Assembly (NCBI RefSeq): GCF_003576595.1
Contig: NZ_NQOU01000001.1
Location: 498,337 to 562,336 of the forward strand
DNA: 64,000 bases
Reading direction: 5' to 3'
Source of the DNA: Neopusillimonas maritima
Lineage (GTDB): Bacteria > Pseudomonadota > Gammaproteobacteria > Burkholderiales > Burkholderiaceae_B
Position 1 is the first letter of the stretch, and every line of letters starts with the position of its first letter. This document shows, piece by piece, positions 23,778 through 34,422 of the stretch. The notes under the pieces were generated by a model, which was given only the letters and a program-made list of their open reading frames with translations, was not told the DNA's origin and searched no databases. Position numbers and translations under genes: made by a program.

Positions 23778-23957
23778 GTCGGGCATTTTATGCCAGTTGC
23801 GCCCAGGTGCCATGGGGAGATCGCAACGCCGGCCGGGTGCGCTAAAAAAATTACCAAAAACGCCAAGGCGGTGATAAGCTTAAAGAGAATGAAAATTATG
23901 TAATATCTTGCTACCGGCTACTATACGGGCTTGCCCGTCCCTGTTACATTTTCGACC

Positions 23958-24692
23958 ATGAACACACAAAACCCGTCTCCTGCACGAAAAATACTGGTCG
24001 TCGACGACGATCCACGTCTGCGCGACCTATTGCGTCGCTACTTATCTGAACAAGGCTTCAACGTATTTGTTGCCGAAGACGCCAAGGAAATGAGCAAGCT
24101 TTGGCAGCGCGAGCACTTCGACCTTCTGGTGCTCGACCTCATGCTGCCCGGTGAAGATGGTTTGTCGATTTGCCGGCGCTTACGCGGCAGCCACGACAAC
24201 ACACCCATTATCATGCTTACAGCCAAAGCTGAAGAAATTGATCGCATTGTCGGGCTTGAGATGGGGGCCGACGACTATTTGTCCAAGCCATTCAACCCGC
24301 GCGAGTTATTGGCCCGTGTGAATGCAATTTTGCGCCGCCGTGGTACTGAAGAGCATCCCGGCGCGCCCAGCCAGGATAACGAGGCAATCGAGTTCGGGCC
24401 TTATGTGCTGAATCTGTCTACCCGCACGCTCACGCGCAACAACGAGACCGTCCCCATTACAACGGGCGAATTCTCGGTCCTGAAAGTATTCGCGCGCCAC
24501 CCTAAAATTCCCCTCTCACGCGACAAACTCATGGAATTGGCACGTGGGCGAGAATATGAAGCGTTCGACCGCAGTCTCGATGTGCAAATATCCCGCTTGC
24601 GTAAATTGATCGAACCCAACCCGTCCAAACCCATTTTTATTCAAACCGTCTGGGGGCTGGGGTACGTTTTTATCCCCGATGGCGGTAATTAA
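23958..24692 (+). CDS. risA: OmpR-family response regulator (RisA-like)
   Basis: 244-residue two-component regulator: receiver domain with phospho-acceptor D60 in LLVLDLMLPGEDG and acidic pocket VVDDDPR, then a winged-helix DNA-binding domain (EFSVLKVFARHP, YEAFDRSLDVQISRLRKLIE, WGLGYVF). ATG 23958 gives an OmpR-like N-terminus; a TTG nine codons upstream is less likely. The kinase gene starts 6 bases after its stop. In Bordetella the homologous pair is called RisA/RisS; ompR would be the enterobacterial name. Confidence 0.9.
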   Translation: MNTQNPSPARKILVVDDDPRLRDLLRRYLSEQGFNVFVAEDAKEMSKLWQREHFDLLVLDLMLPGEDGLSICRRLRGSHDNTPIIMLTAKAEEIDRIVGLEMGADDYLSKPFNPRELLARVNAILRRRGTEEHPGAPSQDNEAIEFGPYVLNLSTRTLTRNNETVPITTGEFSVLKVFARHPKIPLSRDKLMELARGREYEAFDRSLDVQISRLRKLIEPNPSKPIFIQTVWGLGYVFIPDGGN

Positions 24693-24698
24693 ACAAAA

Positions 24699-26066
24699 AT
24701 GCCGCTTCTGAAAAAACAGTTGCAGCGTTTCACTTCGAAGATCCGGCTGAGCCTTTTCAGCCGGTCTTTTTTGCTCCTCGGCCTTCTGATGCTGGTTAGC
24801 CTGGGAACATGGCTGCACGTATTTTTCAGCATGGAAGAAGGCCCCCGCGCCACCCAAATGGCGCAACGGGTCACGACATCGGTCAGTATCACCCGATCTG
24901 CGTTAATTTATGCACCGCAAGAAGTCAGACCCGCTCTGTTGCTGGATCTGGCAACCAAAGAAAGCTTGCGTGTCCAACCCCGCGAACCAACCGATGAACT
25001 TGAACCGATCCCGGAATCAAGTTATTGGGATCATGTTGTTGAGGAAATAAAAACCCGTCTGGGGCCCAACGCGCAGGTCATGTGGTCGGTTAACCAGGTT
25101 CCCGGCATTTGGGTCAGTTTCGATATTGAAAATGACCACTACTGGCTGGTGTTTGATCGCGAGCAACTCGGGCTAACCGTTGGCTTGCAATGGTTCTGGT
25201 GGGGCGCTACCGCACTTTTGTTGGCACTGATCGGCTCGGCAATCAGCGTCAGCTTTGTCAATCGCCCGCTGGCCCAATTGGCCAGAGTGGCCCGACAAGT
25301 CGCCCGGGGGCAAATACCGTCCCCCCTGCCACAAGCGGGCCCACTGGAAGTGCGGGAAATGAATGACGCGTTCAACCGCATGCTCAGTGACCTGCGTCGT
25401 ATTGAAGCCGATCGCGAAATTATGCTGGCCGGTATTTCCCACGACTTGCGCACCCCGCTGGCACGCATGCGTCTGGAAATAGAAATGAGCAATGTCGACG
25501 ATGAAGCCCGACAGGCAATCGATGAAGATCTGGCGCAAGTCGACCACAGCATTGGGCAGCTTATGGAATACGCTCGGCCGGCGGCGGCCCTGCCGGAAAA
25601 AGGCATTGATATTTCCAAGGTTCTGCAGGATATCTACGAGCGTGAAAGAACACACACAGAGGCACTCGGTGGCCACCTGACGGCAGACATCCCCGACAAA
25701 CTCACCGCCCGTATCACCGCGCACGACTTAAAACGTATTGTTGGCAACCTCATCGAGAATGCGCGCCGCTATGGTCGCTCACCCGTCGACGACAGTTGCC
25801 ACATCCATTTAAGTGCCAGACAAGAGCGATCACAAACCTTTATTGAGGTCAGCGACAAGGGGGCGGGTGTTGAAGCCTCTGAGATCGAACGTCTGTTACG
25901 TCCGTTTTCACGCGGGGAAGCGGCGCGAACCGGCGTTAGCGGAGCAGGCCTGGGGTTAGCCATTGTTGAGCGCCTGCTTGGGCATGTTGGCGGCCGCCTA
26001 ACGCTCATCTCACCGCCCTCAGGCGGCCTTATTGCACGCATTGCCCTGCCCCTGGCTCGCCACTAA
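24699..26066 (+). CDS. risS: EnvZ/RisS-like sensor histidine kinase
   Basis: 455-residue membrane kinase. First membrane helix about residues 22-44 (LLLGLLMLVSLGTWLHVFFSM), periplasmic sensor to about 160, second helix (WWGATALLLALIGSAISV), HAMP, H-box ISHDLRTPLARMRLE with the phosphorylated histidine near 248, N-box IENARRYG, and G-boxes (DKGAGV, GAGLGLAIVERL). Acts on the regulator encoded just upstream. All catalytic boxes are intact. Confidence 0.9.
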   Translation: MPLLKKQLQRFTSKIRLSLFSRSFLLLGLLMLVSLGTWLHVFFSMEEGPRATQMAQRVTTSVSITRSALIYAPQEVRPALLLDLATKESLRVQPREPTDELEPIPESSYWDHVVEEIKTRLGPNAQVMWSVNQVPGIWVSFDIENDHYWLVFDREQLGLTVGLQWFWWGATALLLALIGSAISVSFVNRPLAQLARVARQVARGQIPSPLPQAGPLEVREMNDAFNRMLSDLRRIEADREIMLAGISHDLRTPLARMRLEIEMSNVDDEARQAIDEDLAQVDHSIGQLMEYARPAAALPEKGIDISKVLQDIYERERTHTEALGGHLTADIPDKLTARITAHDLKRIVGNLIENARRYGRSPVDDSCHIHLSARQERSQTFIEVSDKGAGVEASEIERLLRPFSRGEAARTGVSGAGLGLAIVERLLGHVGGRLTLISPPSGGLIARIALPLARH

Positions 26067-26138
26067 AGCCGGCTGAATCGCATACAATCAACTGAGCGGG
26101 CGCAAACTTGTGCCCAGAAAAACCTCGCAGGAGTGCAC

Positions 26139-26687
26139 ATGAAAACAGTGGGAGACAAACTGGAACCTTTCAAGGTTACCGGCGTGAAGCCCGGCTTTAG
26201 TCAGCATGAGGAAAACGGGGTGTCTGCGTTCGAGGACATCACGGAAAGTTCATTCCCGGGCAAATGGAAAGTCGTTTATTTTTACCCGAAAGATTTCACT
26301 TTCGTTTGCCCCACCGAAATTGTTGGTTTCAACGACCTGACTGAACAGTTCGATAAGCGCGACGCGATTCTCATGGGAGGCTCGTCTGATAACGAACACG
26401 TTAAGCTGGCATGGCGCCGTGAAAACGCTGATCTGGCCAAACTTGCCCATTTCCAGTTCGCCGACACCAGCGGTGCATTAATCGACCAACTGGGCATTCG
26501 TGAACGCAACGAGGGCGTCGCGTTACGCGCCACTTTTATTATCGACCCCGACAACGTTATTCAGCATGTCTCGGTTAATACACTCGACGTAGGACGCAAT
26601 CCGAAAGAAATTTTGCGAATTCTCGATGCCTTGCAAACGGAAGAGTTGTGCCCCTGCGGTCGCGAGCCCGGTGGTGAAACGCTTTAA
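26139..26687 (+). CDS. ahpC: Peroxiredoxin AhpC (three-cysteine type)
   Basis: 182-residue peroxide reductase. Peroxidatic Cys57 lies in FTFVCPTEI and two C-terminal cysteines (C171, C173, ELCPCG) match the AhpC form that is recycled by AhpD in known systems. ATG 26139 is preferred over GTG 26133 because GCAGGAG is 5 bases before it. No ahpD or ahpF adjacent. Convergent with ispF, 4 bases between stops. Confidence 0.88.
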   Translation: MKTVGDKLEPFKVTGVKPGFSQHEENGVSAFEDITESSFPGKWKVVYFYPKDFTFVCPTEIVGFNDLTEQFDKRDAILMGGSSDNEHVKLAWRRENADLAKLAHFQFADTSGALIDQLGIRERNEGVALRATFIIDPDNVIQHVSVNTLDVGRNPKEILRILDALQTEELCPCGREPGGETL

Positions 26688-26691
26688 GACA

Positions 26692-27177
26692 CTAGGGGCG
26701 AAATAGCAGCACGCTTGCGTTGGCTGCAATGCCTTCCTTACGCCCCAGGTAGCCAAGACCTTCATTTGTTTTCGCCTTGATGTTGACTTGACCGGCGTCA
26801 ATTTGAAGGTCATCCGCTATATATTGAATCATGTCTGCGACATAAGGCGCCATTTTTGGCGCCTGTGCATGTATTGTGGCGTCGATATTGCCCACCAACC
26901 AACCGGCTTCACGTACCAACTGGTAAGCATCTCGCAACAGTATCCGGCTATCGGCCCCTTTAAAACGTGGATCAGTATCAGGAAAATGACGACCAATATC
27001 CCCCAGTCCTGCACCGCCGAGCAAAGCGTCGGTAAGCGCATGCAGCAACGCATCGGCGTCGGAGTGCCCCTGAAGACCTTTTTCATAGGGAATTGTCACG
27101 CCGCCCAGAATAAGTGGACGGCCCTCAACAAACGCATGAACATCAAACCCCTGACCAACACGAATAGACAAACTCAT
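26692..27177 (-). CDS. ispF: 2-C-methyl-D-erythritol 2,4-cyclodiphosphate synthase
   Basis: MEP pathway enzyme, 161 residues. Metal ligands are in GFDVHAF and [29 protein letters not shown] and the C-terminal [19 protein letters not shown]-like region (here [16 protein letters not shown]) are present. ATG 27177 overlaps the ispD TGA (ATGA), so the pair is translationally coupled. Confidence 0.94.
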   Translation of the reverse strand: MSLSIRVGQGFDVHAFVEGRPLILGGVTIPYEKGLQGHSDADALLHALTDALLGGAGLGDIGRHFPDTDPRFKGADSRILLRDAYQLVREAGWLVGNIDATIHAQAPKMAPYVADMIQYIADDLQIDAGQVNIKAKTNEGLGYLGRKEGIAANASVLLFRP

Positions 27178-27932
27178 AACCACTTTTCCATCAAATCAAA
27201 ATCACTTGGCCACGTTACCTTGAAATTGCGCGGATCGCCCGGAATCAGGCGTGGCTCAACCCCATAACGCTCCATCGCCGACGCCTCATCCGTGATTTCA
27301 ACACCAGCCCGGTGCGCCTGCAAAAGCGCTTTGCGCAAAAGCTCAGCAGGAAACATTTGCGGTGTTTGAGCCAACCATAATGATTCCCGGGAAAGCGTTT
27401 CAGCAACGGCATAACGGGTTGCGGGCTTGCCGGCAGTGCCGGTTAAAACACAACCCTCGGCCGGAGCAAATGCAGCCGCTTTATGCGCCTTTTTAACTGT
27501 GTCTGCAACCGGCAGAGCCAACAAACCGCCTTGTTGTTCATACAAACAGATGTCAATTAAGCGATTTAAACTGGAAAGCGGCAACCCTGGTCGTGCCGCA
27601 TCATGGACCAAAACCCAAGCGTCATTATCTAAGGCGGCATCAGCCAAACCCGCCGAAACGGTTTCAGCCCGTGTTGGCCCGCCAACCGGACGCACAACCA
27701 CCCGCGCCAAACCGTCAAGCACTGCCTGGGCGCGCGGATCGTCGACTGCGACGACAACCCTGACTTGCTCCACACGCGGGTCAGCCAACAACGCCTCCAC
27801 TGACCAGCGCAACATGGGCTTGCCCTTAAGCAATCGATATTGCTTGGGCACGGCAGCGCCTTCGTTAGAGACATCCAAAGCGCGCTTGCCCACTCCGGCT
27901 GCGGGCACGATCGCAATAATTTTCTTAGACAT
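27174..27932 (-). CDS. ispD: 2-C-methyl-D-erythritol 4-phosphate cytidylyltransferase
   Basis: Third step of the MEP isoprenoid pathway; 252 residues. N-terminal nucleotide-binding [12 protein letters not shown] with the catalytic arginine/lysine, [12 protein letters not shown] in the middle and [19 protein letters not shown] near the end. Slightly longer than typical because of short insertions. Divergent from mfd: the two start codons are under 30 bases apart, so their promoters must overlap the opposite coding starts. Confidence 0.93.
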   Translation of the reverse strand: MSKKIIAIVPAAGVGKRALDVSNEGAAVPKQYRLLKGKPMLRWSVEALLADPRVEQVRVVVAVDDPRAQAVLDGLARVVVRPVGGPTRAETVSAGLADAALDNDAWVLVHDAARPGLPLSSLNRLIDICLYEQQGGLLALPVADTVKKAHKAAAFAPAEGCVLTGTAGKPATRYAVAETLSRESLWLAQTPQMFPAELLRKALLQAHRAGVEITDEASAMERYGVEPRLIPGDPRNFKVTWPSDFDLMEKWL

Positions 27933-27949
27933 AACAAACCGATTTTATA

Positions 27950-30900
27950 ATGCACAGTGAAATGACAACCGAAATATTTTCCGACGCTCACGCCGTCCCC
28001 AATTTGCTGCCCTCATTATCTCAACTGCTCAAGGCCGTTAAACCCGGCGCGCGATATGCAATACCACCACCGGCCGGTTCGGGCGACGCCTGGTTGCTTG
28101 CCGAACTCAGCACACAGGCCAAACGCCCCATTCTCGTTCTGTGCGCCGAACCACTAACTGCACAACGCCTCGCCGACGAGATACATTTATTCAATCCCAA
28201 GTTAAACGTTAGACCTTTACCCGACTGGGAAACACTGCCTTACGATGGCTTCTCACCCCATCAGGACCTCGTTTCAGAACGCCTGCACACCCTGCACGCC
28301 TTGATGCAGCAAAACGTCGATATTCTGACGGTACCTGTCAGCACAGCGCTTTACCGCCTGCCTCCGCCCTCGTTCCTGGCAGCTTATACCTTTTCATTTC
28401 GCCAAGGGGACTCTTTGAATGAAGAGGCATTGCGCGAACAGCTCATGTTGGCCAACTACGCGCATGTAAGTCAGGTTACCGCGCCCGGAGAATTCAGTAT
28501 ACGTGGTGGCCTGATTGACCTTTTCCCCATGGGGTCGGCCGTGCCGTATCGCATCGACTTGTTCGACGATGAAATTGAGACGATTCGAAGTTTTGACGTT
28601 GACACACAACGCAGTATTTATCCGGTTAAAGAGGTCCAGCTTTTACCTGGCCGGGAATTCCCCATGGACGAGGAAGCACGCAATCAATTCCGTGCGCGCT
28701 TTCGTGAGGTTTTCGAAGGCGATCCTTCACGGGCGCTGCCCTATCGCGACATTGGCAACGGCATTGCGTTCGCCGGGGTAGAGTACTATTTGCCGCTTTT
28801 CTTTGAAAAGACGGCCACCCTGTTTGATTACTTGAGTGCCGATACACTTGTCGTTACCCTGGGCCTGGTTGAAAACGCCATTACCCATTTCACTCAAGAC
28901 ACCCAAAGCCGTTATCAATTCCTGAAAAGCGACCGGGAAAGACCTGTACTACCGCCGTCAACCCTTTTCCTCGATGCAGAGACGTTTTTTCACACACTAG
29001 GCGAGTTCGCCCGAGTCAGCGTGGCAGACGAAGGGGAACATGTTGAAATTCAAGCCAACCCGGATGTCGCGGTGGCGCGGCGTGCGGATGACCCACTGGC
29101 CAAACTGCGCCAACTCGTTACGCATTCCTCCGGTCAAATCGTCCTTTGCGCCGACTCCGCGGGGCGTCGGGAAACCTTGTTGCAAATGCTCACTGAGTTT
29201 GATTTGCGCCCGGATGCGATCGTTGACTCCCTGAACGATGCGTTGCGACATGCTCCCGGTTTTATTCTTACCGTCGCTCCCCTTGATCGCGGCTTTCAAC
29301 TGCCCCATGTCCCGCTCACGCTCTTAACCGAGAACAATCTATACCCCGGTCATACACACGGAGTGCGACGCCAGCGGCGCGGCCAGGAAAGGGGCAGTAA
29401 TGTTGAGGCTATGGTGCGTGATTTGTCGGAATTGCGCGAAGGCGATCCGGTAGTACACGTTGATCATGGCATCGGACGCTACAAAGGCCTGATCAACATG
29501 GACCTGGGTGAAGGCACCATGGAGTTCCTGCACCTGGAATACGCCTCCGGCAGCACCCTATATGTCCCGGTTTCTCAACTGCACGTGATCTCTCGCTACA
29601 GTGGTACCGACCCGGAACATGCCCCTCTGCATCAACTGGGCTCAGGCCAGTGGGATAAAGCGCGGCGCAGGGCTGCAAAGAACGTGCGCGATGCCGCTGC
29701 CGAATTACTGGCGCTTTACGCCATGCGCGCCGCCCGACAAGGCCATCAGTTCAAGCTGCCCATTACCGACTACGAAACTTTCGCAGAAGGCTTCGGTTTC
29801 GAAGAGACGATTGATCAGGCCAACGCGATTGAAGCCGTGCTTCAAGACATGACCTCCAACAAACCTATGGATCGTCTTGTATGCGGTGATGTCGGCTTCG
29901 GCAAAACCGAGGTTGCCCTGCGTGCTGCTTTCCTTGCCGTAGCCAACGGCAAGCAAGTCGCGTTGCTATGTCCCACGACACTATTGGCGGAACAGCATGC
30001 GCAAACCTTCTCCGACCGCTTTGCCGACTGGCCGGTCAATATTGTTGAGCTCTCGCGCTTTCGCTCTACCAAAGAAGTCAATGCGGCGATCGAAGGGCTC
30101 AAGAACGGTAAAGTCGACATCGTGATCGGCACGCACAAAATTCTGTCAAAAGACGTTAAGTACAAATCTCTGGGGCTGGTCATCATCGACGAAGAACATC
30201 GTTTCGGTGTCCGCCAGAAAGAGGCGTTGAAAGCCCTTCGCGCCGAAGTCGATGTGTTGACACTGACCGCCACACCGATTCCCCGTACTCTGGGCATGTC
30301 GTTGGAAGGCATCCGGGATTTCTCGGTAATCGCCACCGCACCTCAGAAACGACTGGCAATCAAAACGTTCGTGCGCCGTGAAGATGGCAGTACCATCCGC
30401 GAAGCAGTGTTGCGCGAGCTGAAACGCGGCGGCCAGGTGTACTTTTTGCATAACGAAGTCGACACCATCCATAACCGTCGGGCACGGCTGGAAGAATTGG
30501 TTCCGGAAGCGCGTATTGCTGTGGCGCACGGACAGATGCCCGAACGTGAACTGGAAAATGTCATGAAGGGCTTTTACCAGCAACGCTTCAATGTTCTGTT
30601 GTGCACCACCATCATTGAAACCGGCATCGACGTTCCCAGCGCCAACACCATTATTATTCACCGTGCCGATCGCCTGGGGTTGGCTCAATTACACCAATTG
30701 CGTGGCCGGGTGGGTCGTTCGCACCATCAAGCCTATGCCTACTTGCTAACGCCCGGCGAAGATGCCATTACAAGCAACGCCAAGAAACGACTTGAAGCCA
30801 TTCAGGCCATGGAGGAACTTGGCTCCGGCTTTTTCCTGGCCATGCACGATCTGGAGATCCGGGGAACCGGTGAGGTTCTGGGGGAATCCCAATCGGGGAA

Positions 30901-31453
30901 TATCCAGGAAGTGGGCTTCGCCATGTACTCCGATATGTTGAATACAGCAGTTAAAGCGCTTAAAAATGGCGAAGAGCCCGACCTGGAATCGCCGTTCGAC
31001 GCCAAATGCGAGGTTAACCTGCACACCCCTACATTATTGCCGGCCGACTATTGCCCGGACGTTCACGCACGCCTTGGGCTATACAAGAGAATGGCGCATG
31101 CCACCAGCCCCGACGACCTCACATCGATTCAGGAAGAATTAATTGATCGTTATGGCAAACTGCCCGACGCTGCCCGTACTTTATTGGCCACGCATCAATT
31201 GCGTCTGGTTGCAGAGCCATTGGGTATTACCAAAATCGATGCTGGAGAAACGCAGGCGCTTATTCAGTTTTCAGCAAAACCTAATGTCGACCCCGTCAAG
31301 ATTATCGAACTGGTGCAAAGTCAGCGCCACGTTAAACTGGCGGGGCAGGACAAATTGAAAATTGAAATGAAACCCGTCGAAAAGAACACTTCGCTAGAAC
31401 TCATTCAAGCCAGAATAGCGGTCTTGCGCAATATTCTGAACGCGCTGGAATAA
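27950..31453 (+). CDS. mfd: Transcription-repair coupling factor Mfd
   Basis: 1167-residue translocase that removes stalled RNA polymerase and recruits UvrA. UvrB-like N-terminal module, RNA polymerase interaction domain around residue 480-560 (GDPVVHVDHGIGRYKGL), SF2 motor with Walker A CGDVGFGKTEVA near 645, DEEH box near 746, TRG motif region and a C-terminal UvrA-masking domain. ATG 27962 is a possible alternative start; neither has a strong ribosome binding site. Confidence 0.95.
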   Translation: MHSEMTTEIFSDAHAVPNLLPSLSQLLKAVKPGARYAIPPPAGSGDAWLLAELSTQAKRPILVLCAEPLTAQRLADEIHLFNPKLNVRPLPDWETLPYDGFSPHQDLVSERLHTLHALMQQNVDILTVPVSTALYRLPPPSFLAAYTFSFRQGDSLNEEALREQLMLANYAHVSQVTAPGEFSIRGGLIDLFPMGSAVPYRIDLFDDEIETIRSFDVDTQRSIYPVKEVQLLPGREFPMDEEARNQFRARFREVFEGDPSRALPYRDIGNGIAFAGVEYYLPLFFEKTATLFDYLSADTLVVTLGLVENAITHFTQDTQSRYQFLKSDRERPVLPPSTLFLDAETFFHTLGEFARVSVADEGEHVEIQANPDVAVARRADDPLAKLRQLVTHSSGQIVLCADSAGRRETLLQMLTEFDLRPDAIVDSLNDALRHAPGFILTVAPLDRGFQLPHVPLTLLTENNLYPGHTHGVRRQRRGQERGSNVEAMVRDLSELREGDPVVHVDHGIGRYKGLINMDLGEGTMEFLHLEYASGSTLYVPVSQLHVISRYSGTDPEHAPLHQLGSGQWDKARRRAAKNVRDAAAELLALYAMRAARQGHQFKLPITDYETFAEGFGFEETIDQANAIEAVLQDMTSNKPMDRLVCGDVGFGKTEVALRAAFLAVANGKQVALLCPTTLLAEQHAQTFSDRFADWPVNIVELSRFRSTKEVNAAIEGLKNGKVDIVIGTHKILSKDVKYKSLGLVIIDEEHRFGVRQKEALKALRAEVDVLTLTATPIPRTLGMSLEGIRDFSVIATAPQKRLAIKTFVRREDGSTIREAVLRELKRGGQVYFLHNEVDTIHNRRARLEELVPEARIAVAHGQMPERELENVMKGFYQQRFNVLLCTTIIETGIDVPSANTIIIHRADRLGLAQLHQLRGRVGRSHHQAYAYLLTPGEDAITSNAKKRLEAIQAMEELGSGFFLAMHDLEIRGTGEVLGESQSGNIQEVGFAMYSDMLNTAVKALKNGEEPDLESPFDAKCEVNLHTPTLLPADYCPDVHARLGLYKRMAHATSPDDLTSIQEELIDRYGKLPDAARTLLATHQLRLVAEPLGITKIDAGETQALIQFSAKPNVDPVKIIELVQSQRHVKLAGQDKLKIEMKPVEKNTSLELIQARIAVLRNILNALE

Positions 31454-31514
31454 AGATCCGCCCACCTTTGCGCCACGACAAGCGCTTTTTCTTAAATCGT
31501 TATCATCTTTTGTC

Positions 31515-32360
31515 ATGACCCATCTCGTCATTCAAGCACCGAACTTAAATCCTACCCACGTTGAGAAAATCGCAGCGGTCGCTCAGGCGGCAAGCATACA
31601 ACGCATCAACAGCACGGCCACTTGTCTGCAGAATATCGACGTTGAAGAACAGGAGTTTATTAGGCAAACATGCGACGCATTGGGTGTCGACGGCGCATTT
31701 CTTGAAGAAATCAAACCTTTTTCTGATTGCCGCGTGCTGGCCATGGACATGGACTCAACGCTCATTAATATTGAATGTATCGATGAAATTGCGGATATGG
31801 TTGGCCGTAAGCCGGAAGTTGCCGCGATTACAGAAGCTGCCATGCGAGGTGAAATAAAAGACTTTGCCGAAAGCCTGCGACGTCGCGTGGCTTTACTTCA
31901 GGGCGTTTCCGTTCGTGATCTGGACAAGGTGTTTGAAGAGCGGTTGCGCCTGAATGCCGGCGCCGAAAAACTTATTCAAACAGCTCAGGCGGCAGGGCTG
32001 AAAACCATGCTGGTATCCGGTGGCTTCACGCTCTATACCGAGCGCCTGAAAGAAAAGTTGGGTCTGGATTTCGCTTTTGCCAACACGCTTGAAATAGAAC
32101 AGGGAAAACTCACTGGGAAGGTTCTGGGCGATATTGTTGACGCACAAGGCAAGGCAGACCACTTAACGTGGCTGGCCAAAGAGACACAAGCCGAGCCTTC
32201 ACAGATCATTGCGCTGGGAGACGGGGCAAATGATTTAAAGATGCTGGCGCTATCGTATTATTCTGTTGCTTATCGTGCCAAACCCATTGTTCGGCAACAA
32301 ACGCGTTTCAGTTTGAACGTAAGCGGCCTTGACGCCGTACTGAACTGGTTCAAGCACTAA
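31515..32360 (+). CDS. serB: Phosphoserine phosphatase SerB
   Basis: Last step of serine biosynthesis; 281 residues. HAD superfamily motif I DMDSTLI near residue 77, motif II VSGGFT, motif III/IV ALGDGANDLKM. An N-terminal ~65-residue ACT-like region precedes the HAD domain as in E. coli SerB. Lies 61 bases after mfd; convergent with the DUF2818 gene. Confidence 0.94.
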   Translation: MTHLVIQAPNLNPTHVEKIAAVAQAASIQRINSTATCLQNIDVEEQEFIRQTCDALGVDGAFLEEIKPFSDCRVLAMDMDSTLINIECIDEIADMVGRKPEVAAITEAAMRGEIKDFAESLRRRVALLQGVSVRDLDKVFEERLRLNAGAEKLIQTAQAAGLKTMLVSGGFTLYTERLKEKLGLDFAFANTLEIEQGKLTGKVLGDIVDAQGKADHLTWLAKETQAEPSQIIALGDGANDLKMLALSYYSVAYRAKPIVRQQTRFSLNVSGLDAVLNWFKH

Positions 32361-32366
32361 TTCTAG

Positions 32367-32873
32367 TTAGCGACGACGCAGCAGATAACGATAAACGTAA
32401 CCGGGGTAAGCCATAACCAAAAAAAGGCTTAACGTAATCACGTAGAATTCCCAGTTTTGCTGAAACACATTGCCCATGCTGGCCTCAAAGGCAAAGGCCA
32501 GCAAACCAATCAGGCAATAAAAAACCAAAACTTCACACAAGCGAAGCAAAAATGGCTTAACGCCACTTTTGTGCATCCGCCGCCCTGGGTAGGCCAACAC
32601 CGCCCCAAACAGCACACTCATTACGACCACGCGCAAGATCAGACCAAGAGGCCCAGCAATACTTCTGCCAATCCAGACCCATGTAATCCAGGCGAAGGCC
32701 GCTAAAACAGCAAAAAACAGCAAAGACTCCAGCCAACGAAGCGGCCCATTTGGGAATCGACCGCCGGGAGCCGCCCAAGGCACCACCAGATAAGAGCGCT
32801 CGACGAGAAACGGCAAATTCGCTGTTACCAGTGACAAGCCCACTAAAAGCACAATGGCGAGCGTAAGATCCAT
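32367..32873 (-). CDS. DUF2818 family membrane protein at the nuo operon end
   Basis: 168-residue inner-membrane protein with about five hydrophobic helices (LTLAIVLLVGLSLVTANLPF at the start, EFYVITLSLFLVMAYPGYVYRYLLRRR at the end). I recognise it as the DUF2818 family that follows nuoN in many beta-proteobacteria. No function is established; constant linkage to nuo suggests a role in complex I assembly or stability (inference). 52 bases separate it from nuoN. Confidence 0.8.
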   Translation of the reverse strand: MDLTLAIVLLVGLSLVTANLPFLVERSYLVVPWAAPGGRFPNGPLRWLESLLFFAVLAAFAWITWVWIGRSIAGPLGLILRVVVMSVLFGAVLAYPGRRMHKSGVKPFLLRLCEVLVFYCLIGLLAFAFEASMGNVFQQNWEFYVITLSLFLVMAYPGYVYRYLLRRR

Positions 32874-32925
32874 AGCCGGCAGCTTCCGTTAAATTGTTAC
32901 GTTACGTTCAGGCAAAACGACACGC

Positions 32926-34410
32926 TTAAAACCCGAGCGAGCTATCGATAACCGCAACGCATAAGGCCATTAAACCACCCGGCAAAATACCCAAAACCAG
33001 AATGGCCAGGCCGTTAACCGACATTAATGTACTGGATACCGTTCCTGTCGGTACAGCGGGCGCCCCCTCCTCAGGTTCGTCGAAGTACGCTACCTTTACA
33101 ACACGCAAATAGTAAAACGCCCCAATAAGCGAGAACAGTACGGCAATGACAGCAACAATCACATGACCTGCTCCGATTAAGGCCTGCAGTACGGTCAGCT
33201 TGGCATAGAATCCCGCCAGTGGAGGAATACCCGCCAATGAAAACATGGCAAGCAAAAGAATCCCGGCCAATAAAGGGCTACGCTGGTTCAACCCCTTCAA
33301 GTCGGAAATTTCTTCACACTCAAAGCCCTGGCGACTCAGCAATAAAATAATCCCGAACGAGGCAAGCGTTGTGAGCACGTACACCAACATATAAAACAAC
33401 GCAGCGCCGTAAGCTTCGGTAGAGACCAGCGGTTGATCTTGAGTCACACCCGAAAGCAAGCCCAGAAACACAAAGCCCATATGCGAAATGGTTGAGTACG
33501 CCAGCATGCGTTTAAAGTTGGTTTGCACAATGGCCGTAAGATTACCAATGGCCAGCGACAATACAGCCAAAATCAGTAACATCGGCTGCCAGTCACTCGA
33601 CAAACCGTGCAGGCTGTCGACCAGCAAACGCATCACAATGGCAAAAGCGGCAATTTTTGGCGCAGCGCCTACGATCAGGGTTACGGAGGTAGGTGCGCCC
33701 TGATAAACATCGGGCACCCACATATGAAATGGTACTGCCCCCAATTTAAACGCCAAACCCGCTACAACGAAAACCAGCCCGAACACCAAGGGCAGCGTTT
33801 CAGCTTGATCACTTTCGATAACCTGCGCAATGCCTGCCAAATCGAGATTACCGGTGGCACCGTATAACATCGACAAACCGTAAAGCAATATGCCGGACGC
33901 CAGCGAGCCCAACACGAAATACTTCATGGCGGATTCCGTCGATTGAATGTGGTCACGACGCAATGCTATCAGCGCATACAAAGCGAACGACATCAACTCA
34001 ATGCCTAGATAGACGGTCAACAAATTACCGGCCGAAATCATCACCATTTGCCCTAACAGGGCAAACAGCGTCAGCGTGTAGAACTCCCCTCCACGCGCCA
34101 TCATGTCGCGCTTTTCGGCATACTCCCGCCCATAGATAAGCGTTACGGCAACAGCAATGTAAGAAGCAATCTTAAGAAAATGCGACAGATCATCGACGAC
34201 ATACAAACCGCTGAATGTCGCCCCTTCAAAGCCCTGCATCCACTGATAGGCACTGACAACCGTCAGCACCCCCAAAGTGCACAGCGTCAACCCATAAGTA
34301 CGTAACCGGGTCTGGCTGTCGCTGAACGCATCGATCAGCAATACGGCCATGGCCAGAATCAAGAGCAGAATCTCGGGTAATGCCATAGAGAACAGAAATT
34401 GATATTGCAT
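32926..34410 (-). CDS. nuoN: NADH-quinone oxidoreductase subunit N
   Basis: Antiporter-like proton-pumping membrane subunit of complex I, 494 residues with about 14 helices. Conserved acidic and lysine residues lie in [12 protein letters not shown] and [32 protein letters not shown] is the quinone-antiporter family hallmark. Follows nuoM by 12 bases. Confidence 0.95.
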   Translation of the reverse strand: MQYQFLFSMALPEILLLILAMAVLLIDAFSDSQTRLRTYGLTLCTLGVLTVVSAYQWMQGFEGATFSGLYVVDDLSHFLKIASYIAVAVTLIYGREYAEKRDMMARGGEFYTLTLFALLGQMVMISAGNLLTVYLGIELMSFALYALIALRRDHIQSTESAMKYFVLGSLASGILLYGLSMLYGATGNLDLAGIAQVIESDQAETLPLVFGLVFVVAGLAFKLGAVPFHMWVPDVYQGAPTSVTLIVGAAPKIAAFAIVMRLLVDSLHGLSSDWQPMLLILAVLSLAIGNLTAIVQTNFKRMLAYSTISHMGFVFLGLLSGVTQDQPLVSTEAYGAALFYMLVYVLTTLASFGIILLLSRQGFECEEISDLKGLNQRSPLLAGILLLAMFSLAGIPPLAGFYAKLTVLQALIGAGHVIVAVIAVLFSLIGAFYYLRVVKVAYFDEPEEGAPAVPTGTVSSTLMSVNGLAILVLGILPGGLMALCVAVIDSSLGF

Positions 34411-34422
34411 AATGATTCAGGC

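Noticed and set aside
31454-31514. Possible terminator between mfd and serB (GCGC...GCGC followed by TTTTT)
   Set aside because: The stem is only four base pairs and self-complementary; too weak to call.
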